Assembly: GCA_922989275.2 (NCBI GenBank)
Contig: OV277870.1
Span: 47,612,356 to 47,676,355 of the forward strand
Origin: Gari tellinella
Lineage: Eukaryota > Mollusca > Bivalvia > Cardiida > Psammobiidae
Reading direction: 5' to 3'
Length of the DNA: 64,000 nucleotides
The notes beneath the pieces were generated by a model. That model did no database searches, had not been told where the DNA came from, and saw nothing but the letters and a program-made list of their open reading frames with translations. This document shows positions 23,401 to 34,776 of the stretch, piece by piece. The position numbers were made by a program, and so were the translations under genes. Within the stretch, counting starts at the first letter, position 1. The number at the start of each line of letters is the position of its first letter.

Positions 23401-26400
23401 ACCCCTAGAGAAATACCTAGTGTGGAAGGAAATAATTCAGTTACAGGTGTAGAGTCCAATAGTACAGACAATACATCTGAGGAAATATCTAGTGTGAAAG
23501 AAATACATGTAATTCAGAAACTGATGCAAAGCCCAATAGTATAGTCAATTCCCCTGGAGAATTATCTAGTGTGAAAGGAACACATATAGTGACAGGGGTA
23601 GAGCCAACTAGTACAGACAATACATCTGAGGAAATATCTAGTGTGAATGGAAAAAATTCAGAAGCTGATGTAGAGCCCAATAGTATAGTCAATTCCCCTG
23701 GAGAATTATCTAGTGTGAAAGGAACAAATATAGTGACAGGGGTAGAGCCAACTAGTACAGACAATACCCCTGAGGAAATATCTAGTATGAAAGGAACGAA
23801 TTCAGAAGCTGATGTAGAGTCCAATAGTACAGTCAATTCCCCTGGAGAATTATCTAGTGTGAAAGGAACAAATATTGTGACAGGGGTAGAGCCAACTAGT
23901 ACAGACAATACCCCTGGGGAAATATCTAGTGTGAAAGGAACGAATTCAGAAACTGGTGTAGAGAGGAATAGAACAGACAATACCCCTGGAGAAATACCTA
24001 CTGGGAAAGGAACACATACAGGTTTAGAGCCCAATAGTATAGACAATACACCTGGGGAAATCTCTAGTTTTAAAGAAACCAATTCAGTGACAGGTGCAGA
24101 GCCCAATAGTACAGACAAAACCCCTGTAGAAGTATCTAGTGTGAAAGAAACGAATTCAGTGACAGGTGTAGAGCCAAAAAGTACAGACAACACCGCTTCG
24201 GAAATACCTAGTGTGAAACAAACAAATATAGTGACAGTTGTACAGTCTAATAATACAGACAATAACCCTGGGGAAATACCTAGTGTGAAACAAACGAATT
24301 CAGTGATAGGTGTTGAGTCAAATAGTACAGAAAATGACTCAGAGGAAATATCAAACGTGAACGGAACAAACTCAGCGACAGGTGTAGAGCAACGTAGTAC
24401 AGACATCACCCCTGGGGAAATACCAAGCGGGAACGGGACAAACACAGCGACGGTTGTAGAGACAAACAGTACAGACAACACCTCTGGACAAATAACCGCT
24501 GAAAACGGAATTAATGCAGATACACATGTAGACCAAACTATTTCAGCCAAAACCCCTGGGGAAGTATCTAGTGAAATCGAAATAAATGAGGAGAAATGTG
24601 TTGAGTCAGGTTCTTTAAAGAAAGGAGCAGATACGAAAAACACTTACGATGAAAATAGTACCGTTGAAAAAGGATCAAATGTAGAGACTTGTTTGCACAC
24701 CAATCATACAGAGTCAGACAAAAAAGAATATAACAAAGATGTAAGCAATGAGGAAAATTATACAACAGAAGAAATAAATGCTAGATACGGTGGACTAAAT
24801 GAGAAAAAACGAATGAACAGAAAAAGAAAACCCACACGGAAAAAACTGAGATATGTTACCACAGTTCTGATGAAGATGTTCCTCTTAGTGTGTATGCTAG
24901 AAAGTATCAAAACATAATTGACAGTGACAATGATGAATTATTTGTTCCTAATCAAAAAGATATGAATTCTACGGACTCAGAGTACTCTTCCAATCTTTCA
25001 AGTTCAGCTAAGAGGGCCTTCAAGTCAGTAAAGGTGTTTAAGAGGGAATGGAAAAAGGCCGCAAAACATATTGAAAAAATGAAAATGGCAACTACATCTA
25101 AAAAGGCTAAACCCAGTATCAACAAAAATATGCAAACAGTGATTCAACCATTCATGATGCAGAACATCTAAGTTTTCATGAAGCCGTTATACAGAGAACA
25201 CTCATTGCTGCAAATGAGGGACGTTTGGATCAAATACTTACAAGTGAAGACTATAAACGCATACAGGTTCCTCAACATGGTAACTGTTGAGGCTGCTTGT
25301 ATATCCACAGCCAGTTGAGGGACGCATTATGCAATCATTTGGAAGAAAATTCTCTTGAATACATGGGTTTTCTGATCAACAAACACTCCCCAGAGAATGA
25401 AAAAGACTTTGTTAGTGAATATCTCAATGAAATTGAGTGTCTAAAGAGAGACGGATACTGGTCAAATAAAGTTGCTGACCTACTGCCCCTTGCTCTAGCA
25501 AATTATGCCAGCTGTACATTGACAATACATACGAGTAAGCCTGGCCAGCCCAAGATCTTCATAGAACCAAATATGGGACAGAAAGAAGATAATAGGTACC
25601 TACATTTTGGCATATTTATCCATTCCATCTGTTCTTGAGCATTACGACAGTTGTCCTAGCAATTTCAAACAGCCAACAGCCTGAAATGACAGCTACAGAA
25701 CTCGTCAGTGAGCAAGATAAAACGCAAACACCCATGAGAAATCAAACACCTTAAAAGACTGCCAAATTTGTATCTCCAGTTAAAAAGAGTTTGTTCCGAA
25801 AACGAAAAGCTACGCCTCAAAACTGGAAAAAGAATGTCAGAAAGAGGTTGAGAATATCTGGTGAAGAATACATTGCAACTACAGGAAAAGTCGTGAAAAG
25901 GAAAAATGTAAAGGAATGTGACTGTTCAAAATGTAGATACAAATGTAACAATAAAGTGTCATTTGAGCAAAGATGCAACATCAGAGACAGGTACTACGGG
26001 TTAATATGTTACGAAAGGCAAATGGACTACATCTGTGCAAATGTTCAAGAAAAACAACAAAGTCATATTTAGTTGATAAAGGACAGAGATTTTAAAAGAA
26101 AAAGCAAGTTTCCAGGGCATATTCTTTTGTAGTAGATAATGAGAACGTTAGAGTGTGCAAAAAGTTCTTTCTCAATACCTTAAGCATAAGTCAAGCAACG
26201 GTTAATCATGCTCTTTCAAAGAAAGTGAGTGGCCATTTCCAAGGTAAAGATGAAAGGGGAAGGCATAAAGCGCCTAACAAGACGAGTGATGAAAGGCTTA
26301 ACTTTGCAAGAGAACATATTGAGTCGTTTCCAGTTGTCGATTCACATTACACTAGACAATCTACCAAAAGACAATTCCTTGCCCCTGAACTAAACATCAA

Positions 26401-29400
26401 ACGAATGTACGAAGAATATGTTCTTAAATGTGCAGAGTCAGGAAATGATGCTGTGAAAGAACCAATATACAGGCGCATTTTTAATGACGAGTATAATATG
26501 TCCTTCCATGTTCCTAAAAAAGATCAGTGTATCTTATGCAACAAGTACATTAATTCTAAAGCAGATGGGACTCTTGATGAAGAAACCAAACAAGAATACT
26601 TACTTCACCAGCAAAGAAAAATTGCTGCTAGAGAACAAAAGAAAAAGGATAGTGAAAGCGCGAAGCATGAGATAACAGTTCACACATGTACATTCGATTT
26701 ACAGTCGGTTTTGTACACACCATGCTCTTTGATCAGTCTAATGTTTTACATGAGAAAAATGTGTTGTTACAACTTGTCCATATACAGTGCAGGAGACAAA
26801 ACAGAAACATGTTATCTTTGGTCTGAAACTGAAGGGAAACGTGGCTCCAACGAGATATCAACCTGTTTGAACTTATATTTGAAATGTTTAAAACCAAGGG
26901 GGGAACATGTGATTCTTTACTCAGACGCTTGCACAGGGCAGAACAGGAACAAAATCGTGGCCACCTGCCTTCTGCATTCTGTTTCAACATTACAGAGAAT
27001 TAAGAAAATTGACCACAAGTTTCTTGAGAGTGGGCACACTCACATGGAATGCGATTCTATGCATTCGGCTATTGAATTTGCTAAGTCAAAAACAAAGATT
27101 TTTGTACCAAATCAGTGGGAAATGGTATTGTCAATGGCGAGAAGGAAAAACCCCTATCATGTGGTCGCCCTGAAATATCATGACTTTAAAGACTTTAAGG
27201 CAGTTAAATTAATGCAAGCTAAGGCCACAAAATCAGACAAAACTAAGAAACCCAAATGGACAAGCATGAAGTGGATGAGGTTTTTGAAAGATGAACCAGA
27301 CACATGTTTCTTTAAGTATAGCTTTGATGAAGCGGAAGAATTTCAGTGTGTTAAGCTTGCAAGTAAATTGCCAATGCAGGAAATACAGCCTTTGTACAAG
27401 ACAAAACTTGCAGTGTCAAGTGCAAAAAAGAAAGACCTCATCACTTTGTGCAAACAAGGAATTATTCCAACAGAGTACATGTACCAAGACTTTTACAAAG
27501 GTTTACCAGCCAGCCAAAGCGTAAAAGAACGATTACCTGAACCTGATAAAGAGGAATTAGAAGTTGACACTGACATAGAATAAACTCAACAGGACAGTTT
27601 TTTAATTATTCCAACACATTAAGTCCCTGAATCAACCTTTTATTGCTATATTAGTATACAACTTTTAAATAGTTTGTATTTCAAACAACATTAACATCAG
27701 ATTTGAAGTATTGTAAAAAGGAGAATATTGCTCATCATAAGCAAGATCTTCTTTTGCTACAATATTTTCAAAATACCTCCTGTACAAGTGGTCAACTTTG
27801 TTAACAACAGGAATAGGGAAATCAATAGCAGGAGAGCCATAATGGTTGTGTTGGAATGAATTGAAATAACATATTCCTTCCTGAAAGATATAATGTCATT
27901 ATGCAATGCAGAAAAGAGTGTTTTTCATCAGTGCCTAGTATTGCCAGTCAACAGAGTGAAACAAATAGTGCACACCTATGTATACCTTTTGCCAAAGGAC
28001 CATTACAAGGTTTTGGCCTTGATAATGATGTTGTTGGTATGAAGGTATATTTATTGAGTCTTTAAATGACTACTGAGCCTGATAATCAGTATGGTTAAAG
28101 ATTATGAAAGTTTTACTTTATTTGATGAGGGCATGCCTTTTAAGATCTTTTAATGACTGCTGATTTCAATCCGTAGCAAATTGATCTATATAAAGGTACT
28201 AAAAAGATACCACAAAGCAATCTGCATAAGACATGAATATTAATATAGTGAAGTAGTGTGGTTACATGTATGAGAAAAACGCACTTAGTCAGTTGCCATT
28301 AAAATTGTGTGTATGAGATTTTAATTGATTACTGTATCTGTATGATAAAAAGCTCATACTAATAATTTGGCAAACGAATTAATGTGACACAGTTAAATGT
28401 TAGGCACTGATTAAATAATATACTTTTGTGTCGGGTATGGTTTCTACATGATAACTGGTTTGCTCTAGTTTGAGAGAGGATCTGCCTACAATTTATAAGT
28501 TCTTTTACTTAAGGTTTGAGTATTCATGTATATGTAATGTGGGGAAATATGATGTAATGTTTGAAGCAACTGAAATTTTGAGGAATCTAAATCAAACTTA
28601 TTTTACTTTTAAATTAATATGAATTATCAAATTTCAACAGTGTTTACTCTTACAAAATATATATTTGACAAGCATTATCAAAATTTTCCGCTTTAATGAC
28701 CCTCGAGTTGATTTGTTTTAGAACCAAATAGTGTGTTTGAAAGTATGGTTTAATAAAAGCCAGACCGTAGTACCAATACTTAAACTATTCTGCACTCCTT
28801 TTTGTGTATTATAAAACATCTTTTTATCTTACCAGACCCTTGCATCTATGTATACATTTTTCTAGCACAATAAAATTCATTAACAAAGTTTGTTTTGATT
28901 ATTCCAAATAGTACCATCCCTATATGACACACTCTTTATCAGATTTATTTGTTCCCATAGTAATGTTTTACTGATAGCCAGAACCTTTTATTAATAGATG
29001 AGATAGTCTGGCTATCCAAACCGTTAATCATTAATAATTTTGCCACACCCTTTCAAAGCCATATACAACAGTCTGGTTGTCTAAATGCATCATGATTTTC
29101 CTAAATGTCACCTGCCAGAATATTCTATTGTGAGGTACTATGTTCTAGTAGGTAAAAAATTGCCTGGTATTCTCCCAAATTTGGCCAGCCAGAAATTAAA
29201 AATGGTATTTGCCTCATAATTATCATATTTCAAAGTATTTGAAATAAATGTGCCTGTGTATGATTGAAAGTCACCACAGAGAGTGGATATGCAGAATATT
29301 TAACTTAAATACCATGAATTGAAGGTTTGCAACAGTGTTTTACAGTTCCTGAATTCTTTTGAAAATTAGAGATGATAGGGTCTGGTTTTCAATAGAAGAA

Positions 29401-32400
29401 TTATCTACATATAAATCTGTATGTTTTAACCATTTTAATGTTGCGCCACGCGCTTCCTATTGTTAAATTTATAAGCTTATATCAGAAAATCTACACCACG
29501 GAAGAGAGGCACCCGATTATGATAGCAATAGATCCAACACCAATAAACACCAGAGTCCCGGTTCTCAGATACATCGCCTCATATTAATTATGAAACCTAT
29601 ATTTTAGTGCCGATTTTGAAATACACAAGCCATTGGTCCAGCGCAATAGGGCTGAACGTGTCTACAAAAGGTGTAGGCACATACAACCCCATTACACCGA
29701 GTTAACCCATAGCCTGCCACTCACGACTATAGCTCCATATGCAAACAGCTTGGATCCGGATGAGACGCCGAGTAACTCGGCGTCTCATCCGGATCCAAGC
29801 TGTTTGACACTCTGACAACATTTTCAGCAATTTTGAGCAACTTTAAAGCACTTTGAAACTTGAAGCAGACGAGAAATATAGCAGACGACAATTTATTTGG
29901 CGGGCTAAGGGTTAATGCATATTAATTATTGAAAAATATTACGAAAACACATTAAACCTGTATGTAGTACTATTCTGTGAACTCGTGTAACCTAAAATAA
30001 TATATCAAACATTGGTGACGCGCTTAAATACAGAACATTTTGTAAATGTAGGCCTACGGGTCGAAATGAACATCCAGTTTTTCATTGGAAAGGATTGGCA
30101 CAGTTTCGTCAAGTATTAACCCTTAGCCCGCCAAATAAATTGTCGTCTGCTATATTTCTCGTCTGCTTCAAGTTTCAAAGTGCTTCAAAGTTGCTCAAAA
30201 TTGCTGAAAATGTTGTCCGAGTGTCAAACAGCTTGGATCCGGATGAGACGCCGAGTTACTCGGCGTCTCATCCGGATCCAAGCTGTTTGCATATGGAGCT
30301 ATAGTCGTGAGTGGCAGGCTAAGGGTTAAACCTTTTCACTGCCTTACCCCGAGAACCGTACGTGAAATTATTTTTGCCAACAGTTTGGATCCTGGTCAGA
30401 AGCCGCGTAAGGAGGCGTCTTATCAGAATATAAACTGTTTGCAACTCATTTTAATATTTCTTAAGTCAAAATGCCTAAAAGTTTAATTTTTAGAAATAAA
30501 AGCAGACGATAATGAGCTAAGATTGATGACGTCATAACAGTGAAGGTGTAAATGTTAGACGTACATACTATATACATGTATTTATAACATACATAGTATG
30601 TATTGTGAATTTATATTTGTATTGATTTTAGACTATTTAGGGTTGTTTTTTGTAATAAATTGCAAAATGACAAACAATTAAGTCCCTGATCAGATAGCTC
30701 CTGCAGGAGCCCTCTGATCAGGGAACACACTGTTTGCATAGGACATGTGTACTCTTCACAGGTACACATTTGGTAAAGGGCGCATATATGTGTCGCTAGG
30801 GTTGAATGTGTTAAGCTACTACCTGTTGACATATGGATAAGTTTACTATGACTCTTAATCATGATAGTGTAGAAATATGGAGAAGCGTTACTCTGGTGAA
30901 TAGGTAAATGCATGTAAAGGCATTTCAATGATGAAAAGGTAAAGCGAGAAAATGCGTTACTATGGTGAATATTAAATGGCATTATAATTACTGCGTTACT
31001 CTTGGTGAATAGGTAAAGACCAGGGCTCCAGACAAGAGGGAGTAAACTGCACAAAACCAACATTTTCTCACTTATTTTAGCATAAAATCTTATGGTGTTA
31101 CTACTCATTAGAATCGTCTCTTTGACGATTCTAATGAGTAGTGACACCATAGGGTTTTAAGCAGAAATAAAGATTTTAGTTTTTGAAATGCCCCCCTTAT
31201 CTGGAGCTCTGTAAAGACGTGTTTACACACAAATGCGTTAATAAGACAACAAGGTAAAGGCAAGAAGGGCGTTTCTATGGTGAATATGTTAAGACGTGAA
31301 AGTATACTACATTGTACTGTGATGAATAGGTAAATGTATGAAAGTCATGTTTTAATTTAGGTAATTTCGAATCATCGAGACTCGACCGTATTTTGATATT
31401 CAATGTACATAATATTACAACAATTATAACAATATTCCAGAAAGGGAACTAAAATAGTATTAATATATAAACTGCTCTTTTCTAATATTTCGACCTCTAT
31501 AAATAGCCTTTTTAAAGAAAATCATGTCTAAACACACGTCACATTGTTACATGCATTCAGCCATAAAATCAAAGAGAATAATGTTTATTTAACGTCACGG
31601 CAACATTGTTTGTTATTGCCGTTGTTAACAAGAGCAGTTTATATATGCATAACATTAATTAACTGTAAGACTGATTTTTTTTCACACATATCATGAAGTG
31701 GCTGTTTCACATAGTCATTTTACGAAATGCCTGAATATTTCAGTCATTTTATGAAATGACTGAAAAACACCCTCAGTTATTTCACGAAATGACTGAATCG
31801 ACTTTTGTTTTATGTTTTACCTTGTAATGACAACAGTAACTTAATAATTACAAACCACACTATTGAAAAACACTATGCAGTTTGACATTAACAAAAAGTA
31901 TACCTGTGAAGAGGACAATTTTCATATGTAAACATTGTATCATGGCATGCACTGTTTGCCATTTTGCAATATGTTGTTAAAATCAACCGTTAATAGTCAT
32001 AAATAAGCTAGATTGTAACCCTTTACCAAAAAGACGCGCCTTTTAGCGCATTCAGTTTATTCCTCCGCTGAAGAAAATAGTTCCAATTTATACAGTCATG
32101 AATATGTACCAAAAGGAATATTTTATTTATTCTAGCAAGTGGTAGCTTAACGCAGATAGAAAGTAAAGCAGAATGCGCCTTAAGGCGCTTTCTGCTTTAC
32201 TTTCAATCTGCTTTAAGTGGAAACATGTCTTCAAAACTAAAACTGGCTATTTGGTAAAGCGTTAAAATTGGAGACTGAAATTGTCCATTAAAAGGTGTCA
32301 GGGGTGATGGAGTTAAATAAACGCACCTAAAGCAGAAATGAGATCAGCCACTGTCAGACACACGATCAATGTCCTCGTAAACCCCCTGATTGGTGGAATT

Positions 32401-32543
32401 AAAGCGTACGTTCCAAATATAACAACAGCGCCGAATATGGACAGACAACAACTGGTCCCCGCGACAATTAGCACTCCCTCAGGGTAGTCGATCCTGTTTG
32501 AGTTGGAGCTACGTAAAGGCATATCTGTTGTGTTGAAATCCAT
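20144..32543 (-). CDS. GPR157: GPR157-type G protein-coupled receptor, four coding exons
   Basis: A seven-transmembrane receptor. Vertebrate GPR157 is a ciliary Gq-linked receptor implicated in neural progenitor differentiation; the role here is inferred. The joined exons (32327-32543, 21230-21481, 20633-20829, 20144-20497) give 339 aa, close to the human length of about 335, and phases agree at all three junctions. Recognisable blocks are TM1-TM2 in exon 1 (LTVADLISAL), the TM3 cysteine and SSLASFLFTISIA in exon 2, the loop-2 cysteine in GPWCWVD in exon 3, and RMWGTIRF, NCILFCVCD and VRRYL in exon 4. The ATG at 32543 was chosen because the upstream in-frame sequence has no earlier ATG before MITE-derived DNA. 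The 10.8 kb intron 1 carries a decayed transposon on the opposite strand. A variant polyadenylation hexamer (ATTAAA, minus strand) is near 20020-20025. Confidence 0.92.
20633..20829 (-). CDS. GPR157: GPR157 coding exon 3
   Basis: 197 nt. Acceptor CCCAG and donor GTAAAT. It encodes the end of TM4, extracellular loop 2 with PWCWVD (cysteine expected to pair with TM3) and TM5. It was found by similarity to the GPR157 family, not as a long open frame. Confidence 0.9.
20937..21110. mobile_element. MITE family C fragment in GPR157 intron 2
   Basis: TTAA and CCCTTTCAACCATACAG start, then GTGTAGACTCTGATTG. The right half of the hairpin and the right terminus are lost. Confidence 0.55.
21230..21481 (-). 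CDS. GPR157: GPR157 coding exon 2
   Basis: 252 nt. Acceptor TTGCAG and donor GTAAGT. It covers the end of TM2, extracellular loop 1, TM3 with conserved Cys before HAQASVTTYSSLASF, intracellular loop 2 and most of TM4 (LMILVNGICW). Confidence 0.92.
21563..21945 (-). mobile_element. Possible LINE 3' end
   Basis: Read on the minus strand it ends with an AATAAA-like signal and repeated GTTCT units (GTTCTGTTCTGTTCT), as many non-LTR elements do. The open frame through it has no recognised similarity. Confidence 0.3.
22451..22941. mobile_element. MITE family B, outer copy of a B-in-B nest
   Basis: Left TTAA-CCCATTACCCCACAG, right TTATGGG-TTAA. It is interrupted at the TTAA just right of its hairpin (GCCTGGTTTAA) by a second B element. 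Confidence 0.8.
22565..22809. mobile_element. MITE family B, inner copy
   Basis: CCCTCTACCCCATAG to AGGTAAAGGG, TTAA on both sides. Inverted orientation relative to the outer element. Hairpin at 22700-22760. Confidence 0.85.
23290..24560 (+). repeat. 72-bp (24-residue) coding tandem repeat
   Basis: About 17 units of the type SVKGTNSVTGVEPNSTDNTP plus four residues, period 72 bp. Divergence increases toward the 3' end, where units become GNGTNTATVVETNSTDNT. The protein would be disordered, acidic and rich in Ser/Thr. A long antisense open frame here is a by-product of the repeat. Confidence 0.85.
25200..25640 (+). pseudogene. OTU-like cysteine protease segment (broken)
   Basis: VPQHGNC matches the OTU catalytic Cys box (usually DGNCFF), but TGA follows at 25288. 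After it, SQLRDALCNHLEEN, then LPLALANYASCTLTIHTS and IEPN fit OTU domain strands. Past the shift at about 25605, SIPSVLEHYDS contains the expected catalytic His region. OTU modules of this sort are found in several eukaryotic transposon groups. The protease is not functional as it stands. Confidence 0.6.
26153..27583 (+). pseudogene. DUF7869-type transposase-like C-terminal region
   Basis: A 476-codon open stretch. The N-terminal part VCKKFFLNTLSISQATVNHA and NKTSDERLNF, then RRIFNDEYNMSFHVPKKDQC with CILCN, then FDLQSVLYTPC, LYSDACTGQNRNK and LESGHTHMECDSMHS. The two Asp-containing blocks and the final GHTHMECD block are spaced like acidic sites of an RNase H fold; that assignment is inference. 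It is the best preserved part of the element. The true frame begins further upstream. Confidence 0.65.
27584..29700. other. AT-rich intronic stretch without recognised features
   Basis: It may include the 3' untranslated part of the decayed transposon. I see no hairpin MITEs here, in contrast with the rest of the window. Confidence 0.5.
29706..29911 (+). mobile_element. MITE family E, first of an inverted pair
   Basis: 206 bp between TTAA sites, CCCATAGCCTGCCACTC to CGGGCTAAGGG. The hairpin GCAAACAGCTTGGATCCGGA with GAGACGCCGAG is at 29742-29808. GCAGACGACAATT lies near the right end. Confidence 0.88.
30120..30325 (-). mobile_element. MITE family E, second of an inverted pair
   Basis: 206 bp between TTAA sites, the reverse complement of 29706-29911 with only about three visible differences. 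The two are 208 bp apart. Confidence 0.88.
30334..30547. mobile_element. MITE family D copy
   Basis: CCTTTTCACTGCCTTACCCCG to GACGTCATAACAGTGAAGG. Hairpin at 30385-30441, GCAGACGATAAT at 30502. Confidence 0.6.
30640..30812. mobile_element. Family H MITE fragment
   Basis: Hairpin at 30672-30741 (CCCTGATCAGATAGCTCC and complement) and end GTCGCTAGGGTTGAATGTG before TTAA. Confidence 0.55.
31079..31160. repeat. Foldback element, family I
   Basis: TCTTATGGTGTTACTACTCA and ATTAGAATCGTC are mirrored around a short CTTTG-like loop. A half copy (GAATAGTAACATCATAGGGA) is at about 50068-50118 in a POLRMT intron. Confidence 0.6.
31715..31800. repeat. Cluster of palindromic TTTCAYGAAATGACTGA motifs
   Basis: Three closely spaced variants of CAGTCATTT-N-ACGAAATGACTG within 86 bp of GPR157 intron 1. 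Function unknown. Confidence 0.5.
32019..32261. mobile_element. MITE family B copy in GPR157 intron 1
   Basis: CCCTTTACCAAAAAG to TTTGGTAAAGCG with TTAA at the right. The hairpin is bounded by TTAA at both sides (TTAACGCAGATAG, CTGCTTTAAG). Confidence 0.75.
32327..32543 (-). CDS. GPR157: GPR157 coding exon 1
   Basis: 217 nt, 72 codons plus one base. The donor is GTGCGT directly below 32327. It encodes the extracellular N-terminus with an NTT glycosylation sequon at residues 4-6, TM1 (about residues 23-46) and TM2 (about 57-72). Confidence 0.9.
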
Positions 32544-32593
32544 CTTTTCCGTCTTCAATAGTCAGCCCAAACTATCATCCAGACAATGATTAA

Positions 32594-32833
32594 CCTTTTC
32601 GACGTGAAATTAATCGCGAAGTTTTTATCCCTTCATCGCTAAATTGTCGTCTGCTTCAAAATTGTTTTCTGCAAGATCGTTTCAAAGTTAGTTTCCATGT
32701 AGTATAACTTAAGAGGTATCTATAGGAGTGTCAAACAGTTTGGGTCCTGATCAGACGCCGCGATTACGCGGCGTCTGATCAGGACCCAAACTGTTTGCAA
32801 AGTCGATTTAATGCAATTTCGGTGGTGAAAGGG
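32594..32833. mobile_element. MITE family D copy just upstream of GPR157
   Basis: TTAA-CCTTTTCGACG to GGTGAAAGGG-TTAA. Hairpin at 32733-32799, TTGTCGTCTGCTTC at 32645. Its left edge is about 50 bp from the GPR157 start codon, so it lies in the 5' UTR or promoter. Confidence 0.75.
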
Positions 32834-32893
32834 TTAAACACCACATTTCAACAATACAATGGTAGTAGTAGATACACAATAATACAAGTGGTA

Positions 32894-33149
32894 CAGTGGA
32901 GAATCTGTTATTCTTTCCCGTTTAAACGCAAACGTACGCAAACGCACGCCAACGCAAAGCACTAAAACGTAGAAAAGAACAACTTTTGGACAATTCTGAT
33001 ATTTCATGTTTATCTTGGTGGCAAACAGTTTGGAGCCTGATCAGACGCCGGGTTACCCGGCGTCTGATCTGGCTCCAAACTGTTTGTATTGTAAATAATA
33101 GTTTTAGCGTAAACGCGTTTATTGGGAAAGAATAACACACTCTCCACTG
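32894..33149. mobile_element. MITE family A copy upstream of GPR157
   Basis: CAGTGGAGAATCTG to CACTCTCCACTG. The repeat TAGTAGATACACAATAAT occurs at 32866-32883 and again directly after the element at 33150-33167. It has an extra ACGCACGCC unit in the left arm. Confidence 0.87.
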
Positions 33150-33167
33150 TAGTAGATACACAATAAT

Positions 33168-34770
33168 TTCGCCCTGTTGGAAGATACATGTAGTACAGTT
33201 ATCTGAAGGTCAGTGACGGCTTTTGTATAAAAGTTCATCTCGGGTATCTTATATATTCTTGATAACCACATAAACGAGATATATAACTTCCTCTTACGAT
33301 TTGAAGTGTAATATCCATGCTAATTACTATCATCTGGTTTAATTCCACCGTCTGCTTTCGTTTCTGATCTTTGCATTTTAGCAACGAAGACACTTCAATC
33401 AGAGGTGTAACAGACAGAGTTAACTTATTCCTTAATAAATACTAGTAGATATAAGCCTTTTGACTTTAATATATTCCTCCACTGAAAAGAAATCCGCTAC
33501 CGGAAATATTTGATAACAAATGCATTCTTTACTTCCGGTGTCACGAGTAGGGATACTTGGTGTCTTGTTCACTTTTTTAAATGACTCATATCAATATATC
33601 GGGAGTATTCTTTAGAAAATTAAAGGTATATTCAAAAAACAAAAGCGTTCAACTTTACATGGGAATTCGCCTGGACGCAATCCAAATATAATGTTTTATG
33701 ATAAACAGGCTTTGACTAATTAAGTTATTTTATCTTCACAAACTGTCTTTCTTCTTTGTTGTAAACATATACAATGTACCAAAAGGTACTAAATGAGGAC
33801 ACACAGGTAAACAAAATGGCGGCCCTCATCCACACTAAAACGTGATAGAAAGGCGTTATTTTGAAAAAGAACATGTATTTTAATAAACTTTGCGATTTTA
33901 TAATTTTGGATACATTAACTTTCGTTTAAAAACCAGTTGTTATCAGCTGCCCGTTTTCCTTTAATACAAGCATACCTACGCAGCATAAAAATAGTTCCGT
34001 CTCGGCGCCATATAACCATTGGTATATCATGGTGCAGCAAAGTCCAACCTAATCAATCCTAGCAGATGGTAACCTAAAGCAGGCAGAAAGTAAAGCAGAA
34101 AGCGCCCTATGGCGCGGTCTTCAAAACAAGAAACAGGCTATGGCGTATATCTAATGGGAAAATTGTTCGTGGTCGGTGTCTGATATGGATATAACATGTT
34201 TGTAAATGTCAACCCCATTTGCTTTTCAGGGTCCACTCTGTTTGCAAAGGTTTAAAAAACTGATTAGCGATTTTCCCCTTCTTACATGATTCGTGTTGTA
34301 TATATGTTAATGTTGTTTGTGGACAATATTAAAAATTGGTTTTTGATACCAAATATGTAATTCACATGATAAAGTGGTTATTATCAATATTATTATTATT
34401 ATTATTATTTGCACCCATTGGATTCTTCCATGCTTATATATTGGATTAGTTTCTTATCTAAGGATGCCTAGTCTAAATTTTCATTTTCGTTTTTGTTTCA
34501 TATTGAAATTCCTAATAAGCAAACAGTTTAGACTTTGATCAGAGCCTAAACTGGCTGATTATTGCAGTTTACATATAGATTTAAGCCATGCCGTGACAAA
34601 ACCTGCCTTATTGCATTGCAAACAGAGTAGATAAAGGTCAGCGGCTGGCATTGATCTACATTGTTTCAAACCAACGATCATCTAAAGCATTGTATTTAGC
34701 AGTATTATACACCGTATTTGACAATGTAAAAACTGTATAATGTTGCAATGCATCTATCATGTGCACAATG
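33168..34770. other. Upstream intergenic region, little recognisable
   Basis: A family B hairpin fragment at 34075-34115, a hairpin relic at 34523-34550 and an (ATT)n run at 34384-34408. No coding exon recognised. Confidence 0.5.
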
Positions 34771-34776
34771 GGTTAA

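Larger units (their letters stand above)
23143..27583 (+). pseudogene. Decayed transposon ORF: repeat region, OTU-like protease, DUF7869-type transposase-like
   Basis: One ancestral reading frame can be followed across several breaks. These are a +5 shift near 23505, a shift near 24863, a shift near 25137, an in-frame TGA at 25288-25290, a shift near 25605, stops at about 25683 and 25752, and a further break near 26070-26110. Order: acidic Ser/Thr-rich tandem repeats (23290-24560), a basic segment, an OTU-like protease segment (25270-25640), a Cys cluster (CDCSKCRYKC) and a long C-terminal frame (26153-27583). The C-terminal part resembles DUF7869 proteins, which have an RNase H-like layout. 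It lies in GPR157 intron 1 on the opposite strand. No terminal repeats were identified, and TTGTTTCTAG just before 23143 could be a splice acceptor. Confidence 0.7.

Noticed and set aside
23489..24643. A 384-codon antisense frame over the transposon repeat region
   Set aside because: The 72-bp period has no stops in that antisense frame, so it extends automatically. The sense strand matches the downstream protein.
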